From positions 1 through 64,000 of the forward strand of contig JBAVIP010000078.1 of the NCBI GenBank assembly GCA_049687015.1: a DNA stretch of 64,000 nucleotides. Direction: 5' to 3'. This DNA comes from Methylotenera_A sp049687015. GTDB taxonomy: Bacteria; Pseudomonadota; Gammaproteobacteria; Burkholderiales; Methylophilaceae. Every line of letters starts with the position of its first letter. The stretch's first letter is position 1. This document shows, piece by piece, positions 17,023 to 24,494 of the stretch. The notes beneath the pieces are model-generated. The model was given only the letters and a program-made list of their open reading frames with translations. It was not told the DNA's origin and made no database searches. A program made the translations under genes and the position numbers.

Positions 17023-18816
17023 TTACTTATCTTCAACTCTTAAAATGGCTAAAAACGCCTCTTGTGGAATCTCCACATTGCCCACTTGCTTCATGCGTTT
17101 TTTGCCTTCTTTTTGCTTGTCTAATAATTTTCTTTTACGCGAAACATCGCCGCCATAACATTTCGCAATCACGTTTTTACGCATGGCTTTTACCGTTTCA
17201 CGCGCAATGATATTTGTCCCGATTGAGGCCTGAATCGCCACATCGAACATCTGACGCGGAATCAATTCTCGCATTTTTGCGGCTACTTCGCGGCCACGAT
17301 ACTGGCTGTTGCTGCGGTGTACAATCAAGCTTAATGCATCCACACGCTCGCCGTTCACCATAATATCAAGTTTTACCAAATCAGCCGCTCTAAATTCCAA
17401 GAACTCGTAATCCATGCTGGCATAGCCGCGTGATACTGATTTCAATTTATCGAAAAAATCCAGCACCACTTCGTTCAGCGGCATTTCGTAGCTCAGCATC
17501 ACCTGCCTGCCCATATACTGCATATTTTTTTGAATGCCACGTTTGTTGTTACACAACGTCATCACCGGGCCGACATAATCCTGCGGCATCAGCAAATGCA
17601 CATTAATCACCGGCTCGCGAATCTCCTCAATGCGCGAAGGTTCCGGTAGACGCGATGGATTCTCAATCTGCACCACGCTGCCATCTTTCAACAGCAGCTC
17701 ATACACCACGGTTGGCGCGGTGGTGATCAAATCCATATCGTACTCGCGCTCCAGGCGCTCTTGCACAATCTCCATGTGCAGCAAGCCTAAAAAGCCGCAT
17801 CTAAAGCCAAAACCCAATGCAGTCGAGTTTTCAGGCTCAAACAACAAGCTGGAATCATTCAGACTCAGCTTTTCCAGCGCGGTTCGCAGCGCTTCAAACT
17901 GATTCGACTCCACCGGATACAGCCCGGCAAACACTTGCGGCTTCACTTCTTTAAAGCCAGCCAATGGCTCACTGGCAGGCCTATCGGTATGCGTAACAGT
18001 GTCGCCAACTTTAGCATCGGCCAATTCTTTAATGCCGGCGATCACAAAACCTACTTCGCCCGCGGAAAGCGCAGTTTTTTGTAATGATTTTGGCGTAAAC
18101 ACGCCAACTTGCTCGCACAAATGCTGTGCACCAGATGCCATGAGGCGGATTTTTTCTTTCGGTTTCAGCACACCGTCAATCACGCGCACCAGCATCACTA
18201 CGCCGACATAATTATCGAACCAGGCATCGATCACCAATGCCTTGAGAGGCGCATCCACATTCCCTTTTGGTGGTGGCACCTTTGCAACAACAGCCTCCAG
18301 CACATCACGCACGCCCTCGCCGGTTTTGGCGGAACAGCGCACCGCATCCGTCGCATCAATACCAATCACATCTTCAATCTCTTGAATCACACGGTCCGGA
18401 TCGGCCGAAGGTAGGTCAATCTTATTCAAGACGGGCGTAACCTCTACGCCTAAATCGAGCGCAGTATAGCAATTAGCCACACTTTGCGCCTCGACGCCCT
18501 GCGAAGCATCCACCACAAGCAATGCGCCTTCGCAGGCAGAAAGTGAGCGCGAAACCTCATAGCTAAAATCCACATGGCCGGGCGTATCAATCAAGTTCAA
18601 GTTATAAATTTGGCCGTCATTGGCCTTATACTGCAAGGCCGCTGTTTGCGCTTTAATGGTAATGCCGCGCTCGCGCTCAATATCCATAGAATCAAGCACT
18701 TGCGCTTCCATTTCGCGATCTTCCAAGCCGCCGCATAAATGAATGATGCGGTCTGCCAAGGTAGATTTACCGTGGTCAATGTGCGCGATAATGGAGAAAT
18801 TACGGATGTTTTTCAT
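17023..18816 (-). CDS. lepA: Elongation factor 4 (LepA)
   Basis: A 597-aa translational GTPase related to EF-G that acts on stalled or misassembling ribosomes. Seen: P-loop AHIDHGKSTL near the N-terminus, switch RERGITIKAQ, DTPGHVDFSYEVSRSL, NKIDLP, and the LepA-specific C-terminal domain (NVEIPQEAFLAILRV at the very end). It is the first gene of the lepA-lepB-DUF4845-rnc-era string. A tandem pair of hairpins (18850-18864 and 18864-18877) lies upstream in its presumed leader region. Confidence 0.98.
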   Translation of the reverse strand: MKNIRNFSIIAHIDHGKSTLADRIIHLCGGLEDREMEAQVLDSMDIERERGITIKAQTAALQYKANDGQIYNLNLIDTPGHVDFSYEVSRSLSACEGALLVVDASQGVEAQSVANCYTALDLGVEVTPVLNKIDLPSADPDRVIQEIEDVIGIDATDAVRCSAKTGEGVRDVLEAVVAKVPPPKGNVDAPLKALVIDAWFDNYVGVVMLVRVIDGVLKPKEKIRLMASGAQHLCEQVGVFTPKSLQKTALSAGEVGFVIAGIKELADAKVGDTVTHTDRPASEPLAGFKEVKPQVFAGLYPVESNQFEALRTALEKLSLNDSSLLFEPENSTALGFGFRCGFLGLLHMEIVQERLEREYDMDLITTAPTVVYELLLKDGSVVQIENPSRLPEPSRIEEIREPVINVHLLMPQDYVGPVMTLCNNKRGIQKNMQYMGRQVMLSYEMPLNEVVLDFFDKLKSVSRGYASMDYEFLEFRAADLVKLDIMVNGERVDALSLIVHRSNSQYRGREVAAKMRELIPRQMFDVAIQASIGTNIIARETVKAMRKNVIAKCYGGDVSRKRKLLDKQKEGKKRMKQVGNVEIPQEAFLAILRVEDK

Positions 18817-18895
18817 GTTGTCTTTTTGAGCTTTTTCACAAACAGATAAGGCGCCTAAAGCGCCCTATTACAATAGGCGTGATTTTACTACAAAG

Positions 18896-18920
18896 GCTTG
18901 ATTAGGTTGTAATTAATTGT
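18896..18920. repeat. 25-bp direct repeat, left copy
   Basis: This 25-mer starts GCTTGATTAG and ends TAATTAATTGT. It recurs at 22286-22310 in the same orientation with one mismatch (24 of 25). The two copies bracket exactly the four genes of the AmmeMemoRadiSam cassette. Weaker similarity continues for about a dozen bases to the right of each copy. Confidence 0.7.
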
Positions 18921-19057
18921 GCAGTCTGCCAGAAAGGCGCCAATCGCAACTTAATTCAAATTTTATTGACTGACTGATACACGATTTTTACTTGAAAAAC
19001 CGCAAAACAGCCCCACAATAACATTGAAAATCAAATTGTTACCTGATGGAGGGTAAT

Positions 19058-19864
19058 ATGCATACCGTACGTCAACCTGCTGTCGCTGGCGCCTTTTATC
19101 CAGGCAATAGGCAAGTGCTGGCCGATGATATTAAAGCGTTTTTGGATGCGGCGGCACCCGTGGCCGACCAGACTTTCCCGAAGGCCATTATCGTCCCGCA
19201 TGCAGGCTATATTTATTCTGGCCAAACCGCCGCTAGCGCCTATGCAAGGCTTGTTCCAGGCCGTAACACAATCAAGCGTGTGATATTACTTGGGCCGGTG
19301 CATCGTGTTCCGGTGCGCGGTCTGGCATTGCCCGGTGTAGATGCTTTTGCGACGCCGCTGGGTGAGATAGAACTCGACCAGTCAGCCATGGCATCACTTG
19401 CCGGTTTGAATCAGGTCGTGGTGAGCCCTGCTGCCCATGCACTGGAACATTCGCTGGAAGTGCAATTGCCATTTCTGCAAACGGTACTCGATGATTTCAA
19501 ACTGGTGCCGCTGGCGGTTGGTGACGCCACCCCAGCTGAAGTAGCAGAAGTGCTGGATGCCCTGTGGGGTGGACCGGAAACAGTGATTGTGATCAGTTCC
19601 GACCTGTCTCATTTTTTACCCTATAGAGTGGCACAGACCGTCGACCAGGAAACCGTACACAATATACTGAGCATGAATGGCACGCTGACTCATCATCAGG
19701 CCTGTGGCGGCACACCGGTCAACGGTTTGGTTCTGGCTGCCAGACGCCGCCACCTTAAACCCAAGTTACTGGGTTTGTGCAATTCTGGCGACACTGCAGG
19801 CGATAAAGGCCGGGTGGTTGGCTATGCTTCTTTCATGTTTACCGAGGAAACTAGCAATGCCTAA
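19058..19864 (+). CDS. amrB: AmmeMemoRadiSam system protein B (MEMO family)
   Basis: A 268-aa member of the MEMO family, which is related in fold to non-haem-iron extradiol dioxygenases. The conserved metal-pocket residues are all visible: His48 (PHAGY), His82 (GPVHR), His185 (SSDLSHF) and Cys216 (QACGGTP). These match the histidines and cysteine that bind metal in human MEMO1. GGAGGG precedes ATG 19058; an ATG at 19046 lies upstream of that ribosome site and is less likely. First gene of a tight four-gene unit. Family is certain; the reaction is unknown. Confidence 0.95.
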   Translation: MHTVRQPAVAGAFYPGNRQVLADDIKAFLDAAAPVADQTFPKAIIVPHAGYIYSGQTAASAYARLVPGRNTIKRVILLGPVHRVPVRGLALPGVDAFATPLGEIELDQSAMASLAGLNQVVVSPAAHALEHSLEVQLPFLQTVLDDFKLVPLAVGDATPAEVAEVLDALWGGPETVIVISSDLSHFLPYRVAQTVDQETVHNILSMNGTLTHHQACGGTPVNGLVLAARRRHLKPKLLGLCNSGDTAGDKGRVVGYASFMFTEETSNA

Positions 19865-20465
19865 AATACCTGTTACCGCAACAGAAACTCCCGGAAAAGT
19901 GTTGATTCCCATTGCACGCGCCACCATTTCCAACGCGTTGGGTAGGCCATACGACGCGACCAACGAAGATTTGCCATGGCTGCATGAAAAAGGTGCAAGT
20001 TTTGTTACGCTGACTCAGAATCAAAATTTACGTGGCTGCATTGGCACGCTGGAAGCACATCGTCCTTTGCTGATCGATGTGAAAGCTAATGCTCAGGCTG
20101 CGGCATTTCGTGATCCGCGCTTCTCTCCTCTGGCAGTGCACGAGTTGGACTCTACGGAAATCGAGATTTCGTTGCTGTCAGCTATGCAGCCATTAGTGTT
20201 TTCAGGCGAGCATGATGCTTTAGCCCAACTACAGCCAGGCGTTGACGGCGTTGTGTTTGAGTTTGGTCATTATCGCAGCACTTTCCTGCCACAGGTCTGG
20301 GAACAGCTGCCTGATGTGGATGTATTCATGGCTCACCTAAAACACAAAGCTGGTTTGCAGCCTGGATTTTGGGATGAGGAAGTCAAACTCTATCGTTACA
20401 CCGTAAGTAAATGGAAAGAAAAGGATATAACAAAAGAAGTTGAGGTCCTAGATTTGAAGTCTTAG
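19857..20465 (+). CDS. amrA: AmmeMemoRadiSam system protein A (AMMECR1)
   Basis: A 202-aa AMMECR1-domain protein. The invariant signature LRGCIGT lies at 58-64, followed by AFRDPRFSPL and EIEISLLS, and the C-terminal PQVWEQLPD and HLKHKAGL. The start overlaps the amrB stop by eight bases, indicating translational coupling. A much longer in-frame reading from 19704 would run inside amrB with no ribosome site and is not used. The domain has no proven biochemical role in bacteria, but it always travels with the MEMO and radical SAM genes. Confidence 0.94.
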   Translation: MPKIPVTATETPGKVLIPIARATISNALGRPYDATNEDLPWLHEKGASFVTLTQNQNLRGCIGTLEAHRPLLIDVKANAQAAAFRDPRFSPLAVHELDSTEIEISLLSAMQPLVFSGEHDALAQLQPGVDGVVFEFGHYRSTFLPQVWEQLPDVDVFMAHLKHKAGLQPGFWDEEVKLYRYTVSKWKEKDITKEVEVLDLKS

Positions 20466-20482
20466 GAAAAGAGGGTATGAGT

Positions 20483-21571
20483 ATGATTGAAAATTCTGGT
20501 TACTTAGGCCGTTACTGGCACATGTTGGACGACGGGCGCATGCAATGCGACTTATGCCCGCGTGACTGCAAGCTGCACGAAGGCCAGCGCGGCGCCTGTT
20601 TTGTGCGCATGCGCGAGGGTGACCAGATGATACTCACTACTTATGGACGATCCTCCGGTTTCTGCATCGACCCTATCGAGAAAAAACCACTTAACCATTT
20701 TTACCCTGGCAGCAGTGTGCTGTCTTTCGGAACTGCCGGCTGCAATCTAGCCTGCAAATTCTGCCAGAACTGGGATATCAGCAAATCCAAGGATATGGAT
20801 CGGTTAATGGATCAGGCATCCCCCACTGCTATTGCCGCTGCGGCTGAAAGATATCACTGTAAAAGCGTGGCATTTACCTATAATGACCCGGTTATCTTCG
20901 CCGAATATGCGATGGACGTGGCCGATGCCTGCCATGCGCGTGGCATCAAGACCGTGGCGGTTACCGCCGGTTATATGCATGATCAGGCCAGACGAGATTT
21001 CTACGCAAAAATAGATGCTGCGAATGTCGATCTGAAGGCATTTACCGATGATTTTTACTTCAAGCTGACCGGCTCGCATCTGCAGCCCGTACTAGATACC
21101 TTGCGTTACCTGAAGCATGAAACAAATGTGTGGTTTGAAATCACCACCTTGTTGATTCCCGGCAAAAATGACTCCAGTGAAGAAATCACCGCCATGTGCC
21201 AGTGGATCAAGAATGAGTTAGGCACCGATGTGCCACTGCACTTTTCGGCTTTTCACCCGGATTACAAAATGTCGGATATCCCTGCCACGCCCGTTACCAC
21301 GTTGGTCCGCGCACGAGAAATCGCTATTCGTGAGGGCCTGAAGTTTGTTTATACCGGCAATGTACACAATCAGGATGGCGATACGACATTCTGCCCCAAC
21401 TGCAACACGCCGCTCATCGTGCGCGATTGGTATCAAATCAACCAATATCGCCTTACTAAAGATGGATGTTGCCCCGATTGCGCTACCAGCATCGCTGGCA
21501 GATTCGCTGAACAGGCTGGCCACTTTGGTAGAAAACGCATCCCCATTGCTATCAATATGGCACACATTTAA
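20483..21571 (+). CDS. amrS: AmmeMemoRadiSam system radical SAM enzyme
   Basis: A 362-aa radical SAM protein. The CxxxCxxC cluster motif CNLACKFC provides Cys87, Cys91 and Cys94 for the 4Fe-4S cluster that cleaves S-adenosylmethionine. An additional N-terminal Cys set (CDLCPRDC and C39) and a C-terminal CPNC...CCPDC pair suggest further metal sites. The sequence resembles pyruvate-formate-lyase-activating enzymes (TFTYNDP-like AFTYNDP, IKTVAVTAGYM). GAGGG is well spaced for ATG 20483; ATG 20477 is the alternative. The substrate is unknown, and partner genes suggest it acts with amrA and amrB. Confidence 0.95.
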   Translation: MIENSGYLGRYWHMLDDGRMQCDLCPRDCKLHEGQRGACFVRMREGDQMILTTYGRSSGFCIDPIEKKPLNHFYPGSSVLSFGTAGCNLACKFCQNWDISKSKDMDRLMDQASPTAIAAAAERYHCKSVAFTYNDPVIFAEYAMDVADACHARGIKTVAVTAGYMHDQARRDFYAKIDAANVDLKAFTDDFYFKLTGSHLQPVLDTLRYLKHETNVWFEITTLLIPGKNDSSEEITAMCQWIKNELGTDVPLHFSAFHPDYKMSDIPATPVTTLVRAREIAIREGLKFVYTGNVHNQDGDTTFCPNCNTPLIVRDWYQINQYRLTKDGCCPDCATSIAGRFAEQAGHFGRKRIPIAINMAHI

Positions 21572-21579
21572 GGAGAGCT

Positions 21580-22245
21580 ATGATGGCGGCTAAAATCGAG
21601 AAACTTGTGCACATCCCAGTAGATCATGTGCACATTGAAGGCATGCTGAAATTGCCGGAAAATGCCAAGGGAATTGTCCTGTTCGCCCACGGCAGCGGCA
21701 GCAGCCGGCATAGCCCTCGCAACAACTATGTCGCCAGTGTGCTGCATGATAGCGGCATCGGTACGCTGCTCATGGATTTGCTTACACCCGAAGAAGATAC
21801 CGACTATCAAACCCGATTTGATATTCCGCTGCTTACGCAACGCCTGCTAATTGCCACAAGCTGGATATGGGCAGAAGCGCTCACCAAAGACCTCCCGATT
21901 GGATATTTTGGCGCCAGCACGGGTGCTGCGGCAGCATTGCAAGCAGCGGCAGCGGGCGGTGAGGAAATTCGCGCAGTAGTTTCTCGTGGCGGTCGCCCTG
22001 ACCTTGCAGGGCAGAGAAGTCTTGGCCATGTTACTTGCCCAACCCTGTTATTAGTGGGCGGCTGGGATGATGTGGTAATTGAGCTGAACCGCGAGGCCTA
22101 TGCCTGCATGCACTGTGAAAAAGAGCTCTCAATCATTCCAAATGCAACGCATTTGTTTGAAGAGCCCGGCACTTTGGAAGAAGTGGCGCGCCAGGCAACG
22201 GCGTGGTTTGTCCGGCATCTGGAACCACTGCAAAAACAGGATTGA
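21580..22245 (+). CDS. Dienelactone-hydrolase-like alpha/beta hydrolase
   Basis: A 221-aa cytosolic alpha/beta hydrolase. The nucleophile elbow GASTG places Ser113. The probable acid is Asp163 or Asp164 in GGWDD, and the histidine is His191 in NATHLF. An oxyanion-type HGSGSSR lies at 37-43. It starts 9 bases after amrS behind AAGGAG, so it belongs to the same transcript. Hydrolases of this type accompany AmmeMemoRadiSam genes in other bacteria as I recall, but the substrate is unknown. Confidence 0.88.
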   Translation: MMAAKIEKLVHIPVDHVHIEGMLKLPENAKGIVLFAHGSGSSRHSPRNNYVASVLHDSGIGTLLMDLLTPEEDTDYQTRFDIPLLTQRLLIATSWIWAEALTKDLPIGYFGASTGAAAALQAAAAGGEEIRAVVSRGGRPDLAGQRSLGHVTCPTLLLVGGWDDVVIELNREAYACMHCEKELSIIPNATHLFEEPGTLEEVARQATAWFVRHLEPLQKQD

Positions 22246-22285
22246 CCCACCCTGCTATACTGCAATCGCTTCACCATCTTCAAGT

Positions 22286-22310
22286 GCTTGATTAGTTTGT
22301 AATTAATTGT
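22286..22310. repeat. 25-bp direct repeat, right copy
   Basis: This is the second copy of the 25-mer found at 18896-18920 (24 of 25 identical), 41 bases past the stop of the hydrolase gene. In this copy TTGATT (22288-22293) is followed after 16 bp by TATAGA, so it may also serve as a promoter for the gene at 22425. The left copy lacks that -10 match. Confidence 0.7.
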
Positions 22311-22424
22311 ATAGATTGCTTGATATTTAACTATATAATTAACGCATGATGCTCAATACTAAAAATAGCAACAGCAGCTTAAATCGATGCTGATCCTTTT
22401 GCCTTGTGAAAAGAAAGCTTAATT

Positions 22425-22952
22425 ATGCAGCTACATTTCGAACCGATCCCAAACCGTCTTGTGGAACTTTGCCTGCGCTCAGGTGATGTTGATTGTAAAA
22501 TTATCCAAGCAGGTCAAATAGCTCAAGATATGAACGTGGCCGTTCGAATAATAAGTAATCAATACAGTGCAATAAACCTCGCAACAGGAGAAAATTTATT
22601 GAATTTAGAAGGGTCCGCTAGAATAACTCGTGGCCGAAAAAAACACGTCGATAGTGAAGAGATGTATCCAGATGCCATCATATTTTATGAGCCACCTTAT
22701 GACGAAGAAAAAGCCTATTTTACTTTGCAAATCCACATGCATGAAGGGATTTTCGACAAGGTCGTAACTCTTTGTCAGACATATAAGATGCCAAACATAT
22801 ATCTAGAGTTTGACTACATGAAAGGACCAATCAAGTTTGGCCTTCTTCCTGACAATACCCTTGATTGGAATAACAAGAACAATAGAGAAGCCATCGCTAC
22901 TGGGTATGGCGTTAGCATTGTGTTTGGACCGAAAGAAGATAAGTCAGCTTAG
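22425..22952 (+). CDS. Hypothetical protein, accessory region
   Basis: A 175-aa soluble protein of no family that I recognise. It has no signal peptide or membrane segment. It opens MQLHFEPIPNRLVELCL and has a basic ARITRGRKKH stretch, an aromatic middle (AIIFYEPPYDEEKAYFTLQIH) that reads as beta strands, and a C-terminal ATGYGVSIVFGP. Codon use is more AT-rich than the housekeeping genes. It stands just right of the 25-bp repeat and is followed by another unknown 82 bases later in the same direction. A defence or stress role is possible from context, but nothing in the sequence shows it. Confidence 0.7.
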   Translation: MQLHFEPIPNRLVELCLRSGDVDCKIIQAGQIAQDMNVAVRIISNQYSAINLATGENLLNLEGSARITRGRKKHVDSEEMYPDAIIFYEPPYDEEKAYFTLQIHMHEGIFDKVVTLCQTYKMPNIYLEFDYMKGPIKFGLLPDNTLDWNNKNNREAIATGYGVSIVFGPKEDKSA

Positions 22953-23034
22953 ACCAAATTGGGTACTATGAAACCATTAAGCGCGCGAGGGGGCAAATGT
23001 TGGTTGCTGGCAAGTTTATGAATCTAGGAACAAC

Positions 23035-23625
23035 ATGACGAAACTAATAAATCTTCCTGATGCCTTGTTCCGCGTCTTCAAAGAGGAAAAGTACGCTATA
23101 GAATTCATCCATAAAGGGGAGTTTAGATTTGGAAAGCTAGCATACTACCGTAACATTGAAGACGACGCTCGCATGGATGACACAGAGGGATGCGGACGTT
23201 ATTTTGACCATCAAAATGTTCAACATGATTTTGAGCTGGGTAATCCAATATATTTATTTTGCTGCACAGTGCCAGATGTCGATCTTAATTACCTGCGCGA
23301 GAGATTTGGGCAATTCATTGTTCGAATAAATAACCCTCAGTTATTCGTACAGCAAACTGAGGTTTATTTGGCGACTCAAGGCGTACATACTTTTAATGGA
23401 ATACATGGGGATACAGTCAAATACACAAAAGGAACAAAGTTTGATCAAGAGCTTGATAGTACGCAGCGCGCAAAACTAAGCCTGATACAAAAGCCAGCTG
23501 GCTATCATCGTGAATCAGAGTACAGGTTTTTTACAATTCTCAAACATGATTCTGAGTGTCCTCCCCAAGCATTTCTCAAAATTAACTTGGGACAGAGTCT
23601 TCGCTACGCGGAAATGCTCCCGTAA
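23035..23625 (+). CDS. Hypothetical protein with ExEYR-type ending
   Basis: A 196-aa soluble protein. The opening (LFRVFKEEKYAIEFIHKGEFRFGKLAYYRNIED) and the late motif KPAGYHRESEYRFF follow the pattern of DUF2971-like proteins. In those an early Arg plus a distal YxxExEYR segment recur, and a distant ADP-ribosyltransferase relationship has been discussed. The resemblance is by eye and weak. Length is close to that group. It lies in a low-GC patch with hairpin repeats immediately downstream, in keeping with acquired DNA. The ATG at 23035 has no strong ribosome site (AGGAAC, 6 bases upstream). Confidence 0.65.
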   Translation: MTKLINLPDALFRVFKEEKYAIEFIHKGEFRFGKLAYYRNIEDDARMDDTEGCGRYFDHQNVQHDFELGNPIYLFCCTVPDVDLNYLRERFGQFIVRINNPQLFVQQTEVYLATQGVHTFNGIHGDTVKYTKGTKFDQELDSTQRAKLSLIQKPAGYHRESEYRFFTILKHDSECPPQAFLKINLGQSLRYAEMLP

Positions 23626-23641
23626 GCGCAAAAATCGATAG

Positions 23642-23680
23642 CCCGTGTAGGGCGCAATAACTTTGCGTATTGCGCCGTAT
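23642..23680. repeat. Palindromic repeat-like hairpin (GTAGGGCGCAATA type)
   Basis: GGCGCAATA (23651-23659) and TATTGCGCC (23668-23676) form a perfect 9-bp stem with an 8-nt loop, flanked by GTA and GTATG. This form (GTAGGGCG...CGCC) resembles dispersed palindromic elements common in proteobacterial genomes. It has no T-run on the plus strand, so it is not an ordinary terminator for the gene before it. Confidence 0.55.
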
Positions 23681-23826
23681 GAAAAAAATATTACTTTCGG
23701 CGTATTAGAAAGCCAAAAGGGGTCAGTGTCGCAATTCTTTTTAATTCCAATTGGATTCCGCCATGTCGCAGCACGGGGCGGGCTCAAGTCGCGCTACACT
23801 TGTACAGAATGACGGGAGAAACCAAG

Positions 23827-23849
23827 CGCGGGCAACCAAGTTGCCCGCG
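23827..23849. repeat. GC-rich hairpin, possible weak terminator
   Basis: CGCGGGCAA (23827-23835) and TTGCCCGCG (23841-23849) form a 9-bp stem with a 5-nt loop, about 40 bases past the stop of the minus-strand gene at 23890. Only a short, interrupted T stretch follows on the minus strand, so termination would be inefficient. Confidence 0.45.
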
Positions 23850-23889
23850 ACTTATTGCTCAGCTAATACAACTTAACTTAGCTAACAGA

Positions 23890-24174
23890 TTATTTCTCGC
23901 ACCTGAGTTTTGCCTTAATTGTATCCCCAGCCTTGTATTCCTGTAATGTTTCCTTTGATGCATTAAATTCATGTACCGTACCACTAGTATCGCGTAGCGT
24001 TATTTTTTCCTGATCTATATCCACCTTAACAACTTTTCCTTCCAGCTGTTCCGGTGTGCCCTCTTTAGCGCAGCTGACAGCCGCATCTTCTGCCATTACG
24101 ACTCCACTCACCATAGTCAATCCGATGGTCACAGTAGCGATTAAACGTTTCAATATATTCATCTTTGTGTTCAT
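23890..24174 (-). CDS. Small exported protein with OB/CusF-like domain
   Basis: A 94-aa protein with a signal peptide (residues about 1-29, ending VVMAEDA). A short domain reading EGKVVKVDIDQEKITLRDTSG then YKAGDTIKAKLR follows, the strand pattern of small OB folds such as CusF or DUF1344 proteins. Two Cys (SCAKEG and the final RCEK) could form a disulfide. The ATG follows GGAGG by five bases. A longer upstream in-frame reading is Cys/Arg-rich noise from the neighbouring gene and was discarded. It is predicted periplasmic and of unknown function. Confidence 0.75.
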   Translation of the reverse strand: MNTKMNILKRLIATVTIGLTMVSGVVMAEDAAVSCAKEGTPEQLEGKVVKVDIDQEKITLRDTSGTVHEFNASKETLQEYKAGDTIKAKLRCEK

Positions 24175-24185
24175 CTGGGCCTCCA

Positions 24186-24392
24186 TTATTTTGTGATATC
24201 GTAAATAGCGCCAGCCGCAGCGCCAACACCAGCACCTATCAAAGCACCTTTTTTTGCACCATGCCCAGTACCAGCACCCACTGCAGCACCTGCGCCCGCA
24301 CCTACCGTTGCGCCGGTCACAGTTCCGCATGCCGTTGTAATCAGCGCAACAAGCATTAATCCAGAAACCACTATCGCCCTCGTCTTGTTCAT
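24186..24392 (-). CDS. Small glycine-zipper lipoprotein
   Basis: A 68-aa protein: signal MNKTRAIVVSGLMLVALITTA, then Cys22 as a likely lipidation site. The rest is almost entirely Gly/Ala repeats (GATVGAGAGAAVGAGTG and GALIGAGVGAAAGA), the glycine-zipper pattern of outer-membrane-associated small proteins. It starts at ATG 24392 behind AAAGGA. It lies 11 bases upstream of the small exported gene, so the two form a pair, and it follows the degP-type gene by about 100 bases on the same strand. Confidence 0.8.
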   Translation of the reverse strand: MNKTRAIVVSGLMLVALITTACGTVTGATVGAGAGAAVGAGTGHGAKKGALIGAGVGAAAGAIYDITK

Positions 24393-24494
24393 GTTTTGTA
24401 TCCTTTCATTAAAAGAAATGCAATTACAACTATTAAATAGCGCGCGAATACCAAATATCGTTGACACTAGAATAGGAAATGACTAACGCTCCGT

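Noticed and set aside
18850..18877. Tandem hairpins upstream of lepA as a terminator or riboswitch
   Set aside because: The stems are only 5-6 bp, there is no T-run, and no recognisable riboswitch core. I left it as unexplained structure in the lepA leader.
19704..19856. N-terminal extension of the AMMECR1 gene
   Set aside because: It lies inside amrB, has no ribosome site, and the family N-terminus begins at the ATG at 19857.
23515..23787. Minus-strand 90-codon frame spanning the accessory gene end
   Set aside because: It overlaps a better-supported plus-strand gene and a hairpin repeat, and has no ribosome site or motif.
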